Source: Gammaproteobacteria bacterium RIFCSPHIGHO2_12_FULL_37_34 (GTDB lineage Bacteria > Pseudomonadota > Gammaproteobacteria > DSM-16500). From it: DNA of 11,592 nucleotides. Where the stretch lies: assembly GCA_001801495.1 (NCBI GenBank), contig MGXW01000009.1, positions 4,789 to 16,380 on the forward strand, in the 5' to 3' direction. A program made the position numbers and the translations under genes. Numbering within the stretch: position 1 is the first letter of the stretch; each line of letters starts with the position of its first letter. The notes beneath the pieces are model-generated. The model was not told the origin of the DNA. It ran no database searches and saw only the letters and a program-made list of their open reading frames with translations. Shown in pieces: positions 1 through 6,971 of the stretch.

Positions 1-142
1 GCCTCCTTTCTGAAAACGAAGGGAATCTTATACCAAATTTCTTTAAAAATAATATGTTTAGCAGATCTGCAAGATATAGTTAGAAAACAAGTAACCGCTG
101 AATAATTACGAAAATTTAAATGAAGCGATATAGGAATAAAGC
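1..142. promoter_or_regulatory. Divergent intergenic region upstream of sdaA
   Basis: No gene is visible here. On the minus strand, positions 2-9 read AAAGGAGG, a very strong Shine-Dalgarno, so a minus-strand gene probably starts just left of the window. An extended -10-like element (TGG then TATAAG, minus strand, hexamer at 27-32) could serve that gene; no good -35 is seen. On the plus strand, AGGA at 132-135 lies 7 nt before the sdaA start. A perfect 10-bp palindrome, GCAGATCTGC, sits at 61-70 and could be part of an operator, but it is short. No convincing plus-strand promoter was found. Confidence 0.4.
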
Positions 143-1516
143 ATGATGCTCAGTATATTTGACTTATTTTCAATTGGTATTGGCCCTTCCAGTTCTCACA
201 CAGTAGGACCGATGAGGGCAGCTAAAACATTTGTTGAATCCCTTCAACAACACGGGTTGCTACAAATAAAACGCGTCACCGTAGAATTATTTGGTTCGCT
301 TGCTTTTACTGGCAAAGGACATGGTACGGACCTTGCTATCTTACTCGGATTAGAAGGGATGGCACCTGATACAGTTGATCCTGATTCTATTAAACCACGA
401 GCAACCACAATCATTGAAGATAAATGTATACAATTACTAGGTTTACAAGCGATCGCATTTCATTACGTGAATGATTTTATTTTTAATTACAAAGACCTCT
501 TACCTTTTCATACAAATGGTATGCGTTTTACTGCTTATGATACCAAACAAGCTATTATTTCATCACACGTTTTTTATTCAATTGGCGGCGGTTTCATTGT
601 TGATGAGGCTCCAATATCTCATCCACCTGCAAACACAAACCTAAATTCTCCCTATCCATTCACTTCAGCGCAATCATTATTGTTGCAATGCGAAAAACAT
701 CATCTCAGCATTTACGATCTGATGCTCGCAAATGAATGCGTACTACGATCAAAAACTGAAGTTGAACAACAATTGTTTCGGATTGCTGATGTGATGCGTG
801 CCTGCATCGACAAAGGCTGTCAAGCAATGGGTCACTTACCAGGTGGATTAAATGTTAAACGACGCGCACCAGAGCTGTATCAAAAATTATTGACGCGAGG
901 TAAACCTGATTCCTATGAACATATGGATAGTATGGAATGGTTAAATTTATATGCTATTGCAGTCAATGAAGAAAACGCAGCTGGCGGCCGCGTCGTTACT
1001 GCACCAACAAATGGTGCAGCAGGTATTGTACCTGCTGTATTGCACTATTATCTTACTTTTTATCCTCAAGCTAAACGTAAAGATATTATTAACTTTCTAC
1101 TCACTGCCGGAGCAATTGCCATTCTTTATAAAAAAAATGCCTCCATTTCCGGCGCGGAAGTGGGTTGTCAGGGTGAAGTAGGTGCTGCTTGCTCCATGGC
1201 AGCAGGCGCACTTACTGCTGTTTTAGGCGGAACACTCGCGCAAATTGAAAATGCTGCTGAAATTGCCATGGAACATCATTTAGGTATGACGTGTGATCCC
1301 ATCAATGGTTTGGTACAAATACCTTGTATTGAGCGCAATGCGATGGGTGCAGTGAAAGCAGTCAATGCAACCCGCCTAGCTTTGTTAGGTGATGGGCAAC
1401 ATTACGTCTCTCTAGACAAGGTGATTGCTACCATGAAGCAAACGGGCAAAGATATGATGGCCATCTACAAAGAGACATCGCTAGGTGGTTTAGCTGCTAA
1501 TTTGCCAGAATGTTAG
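143..1516 (+). CDS. sdaA: L-serine ammonia-lyase (serine deaminase), iron-sulfur type
   Basis: This cytosolic enzyme deaminates L-serine to pyruvate and ammonia using a [4Fe-4S] cluster, feeding amino-acid carbon into central metabolism. The 457-aa protein matches the single-chain SdaA family end to end. The N-terminal regulatory half carries GIGPSSSHTVGP (residues 12-23) and YSIGGGFIVDE (145-155). The catalytic half carries NEENAAGGRVVTAPTNGA (285-292 region and onward) and SGAEVGCQGE. Cluster cysteines are C342, C384 and C395. The last residue is C457, which matches the C-terminal Cys that fills the fourth iron site in the Legionella pneumophila enzyme. Two adjacent ATGs (143 and 146) are possible starts; 143 is better spaced from AGGA at 132-135. 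It is convergent with pssA, with 3 nt between stops and no room for a classical terminator. Confidence 0.97.
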   Translation: MMLSIFDLFSIGIGPSSSHTVGPMRAAKTFVESLQQHGLLQIKRVTVELFGSLAFTGKGHGTDLAILLGLEGMAPDTVDPDSIKPRATTIIEDKCIQLLGLQAIAFHYVNDFIFNYKDLLPFHTNGMRFTAYDTKQAIISSHVFYSIGGGFIVDEAPISHPPANTNLNSPYPFTSAQSLLLQCEKHHLSIYDLMLANECVLRSKTEVEQQLFRIADVMRACIDKGCQAMGHLPGGLNVKRRAPELYQKLLTRGKPDSYEHMDSMEWLNLYAIAVNEENAAGGRVVTAPTNGAAGIVPAVLHYYLTFYPQAKRKDIINFLLTAGAIAILYKKNASISGAEVGCQGEVGAACSMAAGALTAVLGGTLAQIENAAEIAMEHHLGMTCDPINGLVQIPCIERNAMGAVKAVNATRLALLGDGQHYVSLDKVIATMKQTGKDMMAIYKETSLGGLAANLPEC

Positions 1517-1519
1517 CCT

Positions 1520-2305
1520 TCACGTCTTTTTATGCTGTTCACTATGATGATGCCTGTGTTCACGCATTTTACGTATCTGCCAAAGGGTAATCACTGGCCC
1601 AGAAATAATATAAATTAAAAAAAGGCTAAATAACATTTCTGGAGGTTCAAGCGCAACCGCAGCAATAATAAAAACAGCAATCACAACAGTAATAAATGGC
1701 ACTCTTCCCTTAAAATCAACATGTTTAAAGCTATAATAGCGAATAGTGCTCACCATCAGTGCTGCAATAACAATAATAAATGCTGAAATCGGTACAGCAA
1801 ACAAGCTCCCTTGCGCTTGAAAGCTAGCTCCCATCCATATAATGCTTGCGATCACACCTGCAGCTGAAGGGCAAGGTAATCCTTGAAAATAGGTTTTATC
1901 AGTAATCTGTACATTGAAACGAGCTAAACGCAATGCTGTTGCAGCAGTATATAAAAATGCAGCTAACCAACCTAATTTTCCCAGATAGGAAAGAGACCAA
2001 CTATAAATAACCAATGCTGGGGCAATACCAAATGCAACCATATCCGATAAACTATCGTATTGAGCACCAAATGCAGTTTGAGTATTGGTGAGTCGGGCAA
2101 CACGGCCATCTAATCCATCTGCTATCATACCAACAAAAATAGCAATAGCAGCAGCTTCAAAATGTCCTTTCATTGCGGCAACGATCGAATAAAACCCAGC
2201 AAATAATGCTGCTGTTGTCAGCAAATTAGGCAACAAGTAAATGCCACGTTGTGGTTGTTTTTCAGCTTGTTCACTATCCAATTCCTGCTTAAATCTCATG
2301 TTCAT
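1520..2305 (-). CDS. pssA: CDP-diacylglycerol--serine O-phosphatidyltransferase, type II membrane enzyme
   Basis: This inner-membrane enzyme makes phosphatidylserine from CDP-diacylglycerol and L-serine, the precursor of phosphatidylethanolamine. The CDP-alcohol phosphotransferase signature is complete: D63-x2-D66-G67-x2-A70-R71-x8-G80-x3-D84-x3-D88. The serine-enzyme motif QGLPCPSAAG lies at 141-150. About seven to eight hydrophobic segments span residues 23-245. It is of the Bacillus/Legionella type, not the unrelated phospholipase-D-like PssA of E. coli. The C-terminal tail is basic and His-rich (EHRHHHSEQHKK, 249-260). The start at 2305 overlaps the end of rluC by 17 nt, which suggests translational coupling; a second in-frame ATG at 2299 would still overlap. 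The only RBS-like sequence is a weak AAAGAAG. Neighbouring sdaA also uses serine, but this may be coincidence. Confidence 0.95.
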   Translation of the reverse strand: MNMRFKQELDSEQAEKQPQRGIYLLPNLLTTAALFAGFYSIVAAMKGHFEAAAIAIFVGMIADGLDGRVARLTNTQTAFGAQYDSLSDMVAFGIAPALVIYSWSLSYLGKLGWLAAFLYTAATALRLARFNVQITDKTYFQGLPCPSAAGVIASIIWMGASFQAQGSLFAVPISAFIIVIAALMVSTIRYYSFKHVDFKGRVPFITVVIAVFIIAAVALEPPEMLFSLFLIYIISGPVITLWQIRKMREHRHHHSEQHKKT

Positions 2306-3254
2306 GCTTCTTTAAAAATAAAGTGAGTTCCGGATCCAAAGGCGCTACTACTGTAATACGTTGATTAAGGGAAGGTAAAGTAAAATCAATCAATCGTGCA
2401 TGCAAAAATAATCGCTTTAAACCAAGCTGATGCATATTTTGATTGAATTTTACATCACCATATCGATCATCCCCTGCAATAGGATGCTGGAGATGCGCTG
2501 CATGTACGCGTATCTGGTGTGTTCGCCCAGTTAGCAATTTAACTTCAACTAACGTTGAATATTGATATTCTTGAATAGGATGAAACTCACTGATCGCTTG
2601 CTTTCCTGTTGGATGAACTTCAACTACATGTTTCCCACCATCCCGATAATCTTTCAATAAAGGCAAATGAACTCGTCTTTCCGATTCTTTCCATTTTCCC
2701 TGAGTAAGCGCCCAATATAGTTTAGTTATTTTGCCTTCTCTTAATAATTCATGAATTTCACGTAAAATTCGTCTTTTTTTAGCTAGAATTAAACAACCCG
2801 ATGTTTCTGAATCTAAACGATGAGCAAGCTCAATATGCGGAAATTGAGGATAAAGATGGCGGATAACCTCAATCACTCCTATCCGAACAGTACTGCCAGC
2901 GTGAACAGATAACCCAGAAGGTTTATTGATAACAAGTACATGATCATCTTCATACAATATTCGTTTAGCTAATAGTTGCATCGTATGTTGACTAGGGAGC
3001 GCTTCTGTTGCCATTTCTTCCAAAAAAAGTGGCGGCAATTTGATGGTATCTCCTGTTAAAATACGATAAAATGCTTTAATACGACGCTTATTTACACGAA
3101 TGTCGCCTTTTCTTAATAATCGATAAATATGAGATTTTGGAACATTCTTTAAATAATTAATTAAAAAATTATCTATTCTTTGATTAGAATATTCATCAAT
3201 AACATGAATATATTGAACTTTAGTTTTATTTTTTGCTTTTTTATCACTATTCAT
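2289..3254 (-). CDS. rluC: 23S rRNA pseudouridine synthase RluC
   Basis: By homology with E. coli RluC it isomerises uridines 955, 2504 and 2580 of 23S rRNA to pseudouridine. Numbering here is from the upstream TTG at 3269. An S4 RNA-binding domain (about 28-80) contains QRIDNFL and the VPKSHIYRLLRKGDIRVNKR stretch typical of RluC. The RluA-type catalytic domain (about 103-310) carries NKPSGLSVHAG and the active-site motif HRLDSETSG with catalytic Asp153, then GRTHQIRVH (248-256). The first ATG is at 3254, giving 321 aa, close to E. coli RluC (319 aa). The TTG at 3269 would add five residues and neither start has a strong Shine-Dalgarno, so ATG is preferred. It overlaps pssA downstream and is divergent from rne, the conserved gammaproteobacterial arrangement. 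Confidence 0.95.
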   Translation of the reverse strand: MNSDKKAKNKTKVQYIHVIDEYSNQRIDNFLINYLKNVPKSHIYRLLRKGDIRVNKRRIKAFYRILTGDTIKLPPLFLEEMATEALPSQHTMQLLAKRILYEDDHVLVINKPSGLSVHAGSTVRIGVIEVIRHLYPQFPHIELAHRLDSETSGCLILAKKRRILREIHELLREGKITKLYWALTQGKWKESERRVHLPLLKDYRDGGKHVVEVHPTGKQAISEFHPIQEYQYSTLVEVKLLTGRTHQIRVHAAHLQHPIAGDDRYGDVKFNQNMHQLGLKRLFLHARLIDFTLPSLNQRITVVAPLDPELTLFLKKHEHEI

Positions 3255-3272
3255 TTTAATTTTGCTCAAAAA

Positions 3273-3301
3273 TTGACCTTTAGTTTTAATTGAAATAAAA
3301 T
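3273..3301 (+). promoter_or_regulatory. rne: Predicted sigma70 promoter of rne
   Basis: TTGACC at 3273-3278 and TAAAAT at 3296-3301 are separated by exactly 17 nt, each matching the consensus hexamer at 5 of 6 positions. Transcription would begin near 3308 and give a leader of about 390 nt before the rne ATG, similar in size to the 361-nt leader of E. coli rne. The promoter lies just upstream of the divergent rluC start, so it overlaps the rluC control region. No equally good minus-strand promoter for rluC was found. Confidence 0.6.
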
Positions 3302-3380
3302 CAATCTATTGGTAACATACTTTTTTAACCATTTATAAAGATTAATATATAAAGTGAATGATGAATATATATTAATAATA

Positions 3381-3400
3381 ATGATCACCAGGGTGATCAT
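3381..3400. repeat. Perfect 9-bp dyad ATGATCACC/GGTGATCAT
   Basis: Two 9-nt arms are separated by only AG, forming a 20-nt near-palindrome inside an otherwise A/T-rich spacer. It lies between the predicted rne promoter and rne. As RNA it forms a 7-8 bp hairpin with a 4-6 nt loop. It has no following T-tract on the plus strand, so it is not an intrinsic terminator there. It may be a hairpin of the rne leader or a DNA operator for rluC or rne; sequence alone does not decide. Confidence 0.5.
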
Positions 3401-3656
3401 CTCAAAGTTACATTACAGTAGAATTTTTGAATAACGTGCTTTAGGCAACGGAAGATGAGATAGGAAAGTTTTTTTAAAACTTGCGCAACTAGAATAGTTA
3501 AAGATTATGAATTTTGAAGGGTTATTACGCAGAGACTTTGCGAATAGGCTTATTAAGCCAACGGCGTTTAATTTAAAACAATAACCCCTACTGACAAATT
3601 TAGGTTGTATATAGTTTTCCACTAGCATTTTGCTAACTTGAAAAGCAAGATAGCTC

Positions 3657-3692
3657 TCATCCCGCTGTGTCAAGTACATGACAAGTGGATGA
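3657..3692 (+). promoter_or_regulatory. rne: Hairpin covering the rne ribosome-binding region
   Basis: The 5' arm TCATCC (3657-3662) pairs with GGATGA (3687-3692). CT (3665-3666) pairs with AG (3684-3685), and TGTCA (3668-3672) pairs with TGACA (3679-3683) around the loop AGTACA. That makes 13 base pairs broken by a small internal loop and one bulge. The only Shine-Dalgarno-like sequence before the rne ATG, GTGGA at 3685-3689, lies in the 3' arm, so folding would limit ribosome access. Confidence 0.45.
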
Positions 3693-3698
3693 TTTAAC

Positions 3699-5996
3699 AT
3701 GAATAGAATGTTGATTAACGCAACTCACAAAAATGAGGAGTTGCGGATAGCATTGGCTAGCGGCCAATATCTTTATGATCTTATCATTGAACCTACCTTT
3801 CGCGAACAGAAACAATCCAATATTTATAAAGGTATGGTCACTCGTATTGAACCCAGTTTAGAAGCTGCTTTTATCGATTATGGTGAAGGGCGCCATGGGT
3901 TTCTTCCCTTAAAAGAAGTAGCGCGTAATTGCTTCAAAGCTTCTTATCAAGATGGCGGCAGAAGACCGGCTGTCAACGAAGTGCTTGAGGATGGGCAAGA
4001 ATTGATTGTTCAAGTAGAAAAAGAAGAACGTGGAAACAAAGGCGCTGCATTAACCACCTTTATTACTCTCCCAGGCTGTTACTTGGTTCTCATGCCGAAT
4101 AATCCTCGTGCTGGAGGCGTTTCAAGACGAATCGAGGGGGATGAACGTGATGAGTTACAAGATATTCTCAATGCACTGCATGTACCAGATGGTATGGGTC
4201 TTATTATCCGTACTGCTGGCGGCGGTAAATCCTTAGATGAATTACAGTGGGATTTGGATATTTTATTGCGTCTTTGGAATATTATCCAAAAAGCTGCTGA
4301 AGGCGGCGCAGAAGAAGATGGTGAAAACGAAGGAACAATTGCCACATTACGAAAAGCACCCTTCTTAATTTATCAAGAAGGAAACGCAGTTATTCGTGCA
4401 TTGCGTGATTACTTGCGAAAAGATATTGATGAGATTTTAATCGATCATCAAGATGTATACGAAGAGGTTGTTAATCATCTTAACCGTATTCGTCCTGATT
4501 TCGTGAGTCGAGTGAAATTATATAAAGACCCCACTCCACTTTTCACGCGTTTCCAAATTGAAAGTCAAATTGAATCGGCTCATCAACGTAACGTTCGGCT
4601 TCCCTCCGGTGGATCCATTTCGATTGATCATACCGAAGCCCTCGTTTCCATTGATATCAATTCCGCAAAATCAACTAAAGGCGGCGATATTGAAGAAACA
4701 GCCTTAATGACGAACCTTGAAGCAGCAAATGAAATTGCAAGACAACTACGTTTGCGAGATATTGGTGGCTTGATTGTCATTGATTTTATTGATATGACAC
4801 CTATTCGTAATCAGCGAGAAGTGGAAGAGAGACTTAAAAAAGCACTTCTGATGGATAGAGCTCGTGTACAAGTTGGCCGTATCTCACGTTTTGGATTACT
4901 TGAAATGTCGCGTCAACGATTGCGTCCCTCCTTAGGAGAATCTAGTCGAATCACTTGTCCGCGCTGTCAAGGTCAAGGAACCATACGAGGTATTGAATCT
5001 TTAGGGCTTTCAGTTATCCGCTTGATCGAAGAAGAGGCATTAAAAGATAACACTGCCCAAGTGCGCGCCATGCTACCCACCGAAATTGCAGCTTATCTTC
5101 TAAATGAGAAGCGACAAGCTATTATCGATATTGAAAAACGTCAGAAAATTGCTGTCATTATTATTCCTAGCGCACAGTTACTCACACCTCAATACGAGGT
5201 AGAGCGCATTCGTCTTTCTGATCTTTCTGAAAAAGATGAAAAACTAGCTAGCTATAAAATGATTGTCAAATCAGAAACTCCGCCATCCACTCCAGCACCA
5301 TCTTTAACCCAAAAACCTTCTCAAGAACCAGCCATTAAAAGCATTGCGCTCGATGAGGTGCCTGCTGCACCACCACCCATAGCAGCCCCCCCACTTGTCT
5401 CGGAACAACCCAAAGCAGGCGAACCTGGGTTACTTAAGAAGTTATTTACGTTTCTATTTGAAAAGAAAGAACAACCTTTATTAAAAACAACCGAATCTTA
5501 TCCCGCATCGCATCGATATGAACGATCACGACATCCATCTAAACGAAAAGGTGGTGGTCGACATTATCATCAACGTGGACGTCGAGGAGATCATGGTAGA
5601 GGAAGCTATAGCCATAGTCGTTACGATCATCGCGATAAATATAACAAAGGAAAAGATTCAGAGGCAATTAGAAGTCCATCCAACATAAATGATACGACAG
5701 CAACACCTGTCATCTCACAGGAGATACAAGACACGCATACTCCTATTTCTTCACAAGAGAACGCGCTCCCACCAACACCAACACCTTCTGCTGCAAATGA
5801 AGCACATACCCCTTCTTTAAACCGATCAACAGAGGAAGGTAGAACAAATGAAGGCCGGCGGTCTAAACCCCATTTTCGCCCACATCGCCATCGTCACCAT
5901 CCTGCTCGACGTTCTTCTCATCGAGGAGAGCATGATCACAAACCACAAGGATTAGAAGGTGAGGATATTTATAGTAAAGATAAAAACAATGAATGA
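3699..5996 (+). CDS. rne: Ribonuclease E, short-tailed form
   Basis: This is the endoribonuclease that initiates mRNA decay and matures rRNA and tRNA, acting at the inner membrane. The catalytic half (about 1-525) is clearly RNase E: MLINATH start, S1 domain (about 35-125), RLPSGGSISIDHTEALVSID with catalytic Asp319, VIDFIDM with Asp362, and the zinc-link CPRCQGQG (C420, C423). These equal E. coli D303, D346, C404 and C407 with a constant offset of 16, caused mostly by an acidic insert at about 200-216 (EGGAEEDGENEG). A Pro/Ala linker leads to PGLLKKLFTFLFEKK (576-590), matching the E. coli membrane-targeting amphipathic helix. The rest is a low-complexity, Arg/Gly/His-rich tail. At 765 aa it is much shorter than the 1061-aa E. 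coli protein, so the degradosome scaffold is reduced. Presence of the membrane helix and tail favours Rne over Rng. Confidence 0.97.
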   Translation: MNRMLINATHKNEELRIALASGQYLYDLIIEPTFREQKQSNIYKGMVTRIEPSLEAAFIDYGEGRHGFLPLKEVARNCFKASYQDGGRRPAVNEVLEDGQELIVQVEKEERGNKGAALTTFITLPGCYLVLMPNNPRAGGVSRRIEGDERDELQDILNALHVPDGMGLIIRTAGGGKSLDELQWDLDILLRLWNIIQKAAEGGAEEDGENEGTIATLRKAPFLIYQEGNAVIRALRDYLRKDIDEILIDHQDVYEEVVNHLNRIRPDFVSRVKLYKDPTPLFTRFQIESQIESAHQRNVRLPSGGSISIDHTEALVSIDINSAKSTKGGDIEETALMTNLEAANEIARQLRLRDIGGLIVIDFIDMTPIRNQREVEERLKKALLMDRARVQVGRISRFGLLEMSRQRLRPSLGESSRITCPRCQGQGTIRGIESLGLSVIRLIEEEALKDNTAQVRAMLPTEIAAYLLNEKRQAIIDIEKRQKIAVIIIPSAQLLTPQYEVERIRLSDLSEKDEKLASYKMIVKSETPPSTPAPSLTQKPSQEPAIKSIALDEVPAAPPPIAAPPLVSEQPKAGEPGLLKKLFTFLFEKKEQPLLKTTESYPASHRYERSRHPSKRKGGGRHYHQRGRRGDHGRGSYSHSRYDHRDKYNKGKDSEAIRSPSNINDTTATPVISQEIQDTHTPISSQENALPPTPTPSAANEAHTPSLNRSTEEGRTNEGRRSKPHFRPHRHRHHPARRSSHRGEHDHKPQGLEGEDIYSKDKNNE

Positions 5997-6016
5997 ACAC
6001 ACAATATTATATCTGA

Positions 6017-6193
6017 TCACAATTCTTCTTCGTTTAAACGACGGGCGCGTGATTCAAGCATAACAGGAATATCGTGAATAATAGGATAAGCTAGTCTATC
6101 AAAACGGCAAATGATTTCCTGATTGGGTTGATCATAAATCAATTCACCTTTGCAGATAGGACATGCTAATATTTCAAGTAGTGTTTTATCCAT
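6017..6193 (-). CDS. ycaR: Trm112/YcaR family small zinc-ribbon protein
   Basis: A 58-aa protein begins MDKTLLEILACPICKGEL and is collinear with E. coli YcaR (60 aa). It keeps CPxC (C11, C14) and IICRFD with C29, then LAYPIIHDIPVMLESRAR, the family core. Trm112-like proteins in other domains activate methyltransferases; the role of the bacterial short form is not established, so function is left open. It is convergent with rne (20 nt between stops) and divergent from the glycosylase-like gene (28 nt between starts). The start is fixed: an in-frame TAA lies immediately upstream of the ATG. No clear Shine-Dalgarno is seen. Confidence 0.9.
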   Translation of the reverse strand: MDKTLLEILACPICKGELIYDQPNQEIICRFDRLAYPIIHDIPVMLESRARRLNEEEL

Positions 6194-6221
6194 TTATGCA
6201 TCATACCCGGTTATCAAGCAA

Positions 6222-6971
6222 ATGACAAATAACCCCTTTAATTTACATGTCATTCACCCTACTTGGCAATCTTGTTTCCCTCAAGCTCTATCACAAATTG
6301 ATCCTCATTATTTCACAGCATTACAAACCTCTTCGGATTGGTTACCCGGACCTCAAAAAATTTTTAGGGCTTTTTCTCTTCCGCTTAACCAAGTTAATTA
6401 TATTTTACTTGGAGAATCCCCTTATCCCAGAGCTGAATCAGCAAATGGCTATGCGTTTTGGGATGCCTCCATTCATGAGCTTTGGTCTAGTACTGGATTA
6501 AATAAATCAGTCAATCGCGCAACCTCGTTCCGTCATATTCTCAAAATGCTTTTGATTGCAGAAGATGTGCTGAATCAGCGCCAACCCAACCAAGAAAATA
6601 TTGCAAAAATCAATAAGCAATCTTTCGTACAAACCAACCAAGAACTTTTTAATAACTTTCTCCAACAAGGCTTTTTATTGTTGAATGCAACACTTGTGTT
6701 ATCATTTGGTTCTAAAACAAAAGATGCCAAAGCGTGGCAACCTTTCTTACAATCCCTATTAACTTGCATCGTCAAAGAACGTCCTCATGTTAAATTTATT
6801 CTCTTTGGTCAAATAGCAAATGATATCAATATACCGATACCCGTAGAAAAAATTCATGCGGAACACCCTTATAATCATTCTTTTGTCACAAATAACACAG
6901 TACGCGCATTTTTTAAACCATTACACTTACTAAAAACGCGAATACCGTTTAAGCTAAGAGCAAGCTATTGA
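6222..6971 (+). CDS. Uracil-DNA glycosylase-like protein with altered motif A
   Basis: The 249-aa protein shows the order of motifs of family 1 uracil-DNA glycosylases, but diverged. NYILLGESPYPRAESANGYAFW (59-80) corresponds to LGQDPYHGPGQAHGLAF. GFLLLNATLVL (150-160) matches GVLLLN with the uracil-reading Asn at N155. FILFGQIA (192-199) matches the LLWG strand, and HPYNHS (215-220) matches HPSPLS with catalytic His215. The water-activating Asp of GQDPYH is Ser66 here, and the motif-A His is Pro69, so normal Ung chemistry is doubtful. The fold and uracil pocket look kept; it may be a divergent glycosylase, a DNA-binding paralogue or an enzyme for another lesion. The start is the first ATG; an upstream TTG at 6150 would overlap ycaR. 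The last 11-12 codons and the stop lie in the left arm of the 6935-7034 palindrome. Confidence 0.75.
   Translation: MTNNPFNLHVIHPTWQSCFPQALSQIDPHYFTALQTSSDWLPGPQKIFRAFSLPLNQVNYILLGESPYPRAESANGYAFWDASIHELWSSTGLNKSVNRATSFRHILKMLLIAEDVLNQRQPNQENIAKINKQSFVQTNQELFNNFLQQGFLLLNATLVLSFGSKTKDAKAWQPFLQSLLTCIVKERPHVKFILFGQIANDINIPIPVEKIHAEHPYNHSFVTNNTVRAFFKPLHLLKTRIPFKLRASY

Larger units (their letters stand above)
3308..3698 (+). promoter_or_regulatory. rne: Structured 5' leader of rne, probable autoregulatory UTR
   Basis: There is no convincing protein gene between rluC and rne. The leader instead holds several perfect inverted repeats: 3381-3400; a closing stem pairing 3519-3526 (GGGTTATT) with 3580-3587 (AATAACCC); hairpins inside it at 3528-3542 and 3547-3559 (GGCTT-ATT-AAGCC); a hairpin at 3623-3635 (TAGCA-TTT-TGCTA); and a 13-bp imperfect hairpin at 3657-3692. 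In E. coli, RNase E shortens the life of its own mRNA through hairpins in a 361-nt leader. The same type of control is inferred here from position, length and pairing, not from sequence identity. Confidence 0.5.

Noticed and set aside
61..70. GCAGATCTGC palindrome upstream of sdaA as an operator
   Set aside because: A 10-bp palindrome alone is common by chance and no flanking symmetry extends it.
3413..3700. 95-aa minus-strand reading frame inside the rne leader
   Set aside because: No recognisable domain, no good ribosome-binding site, and it coincides with the hairpin-rich leader expected upstream of rne. The frame is better explained by chance.
4079..4345. 88-aa minus-strand reading frame within rne
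   Set aside because: Ser/Pro-rich shadow of the conserved RNase E catalytic domain on the other strand.
6150..6221. Longer start (TTG at 6150) for the glycosylase-like gene
   Set aside because: It would run antisense through the ycaR start and adds residues without family similarity; the first ATG at 6222 clears ycaR.
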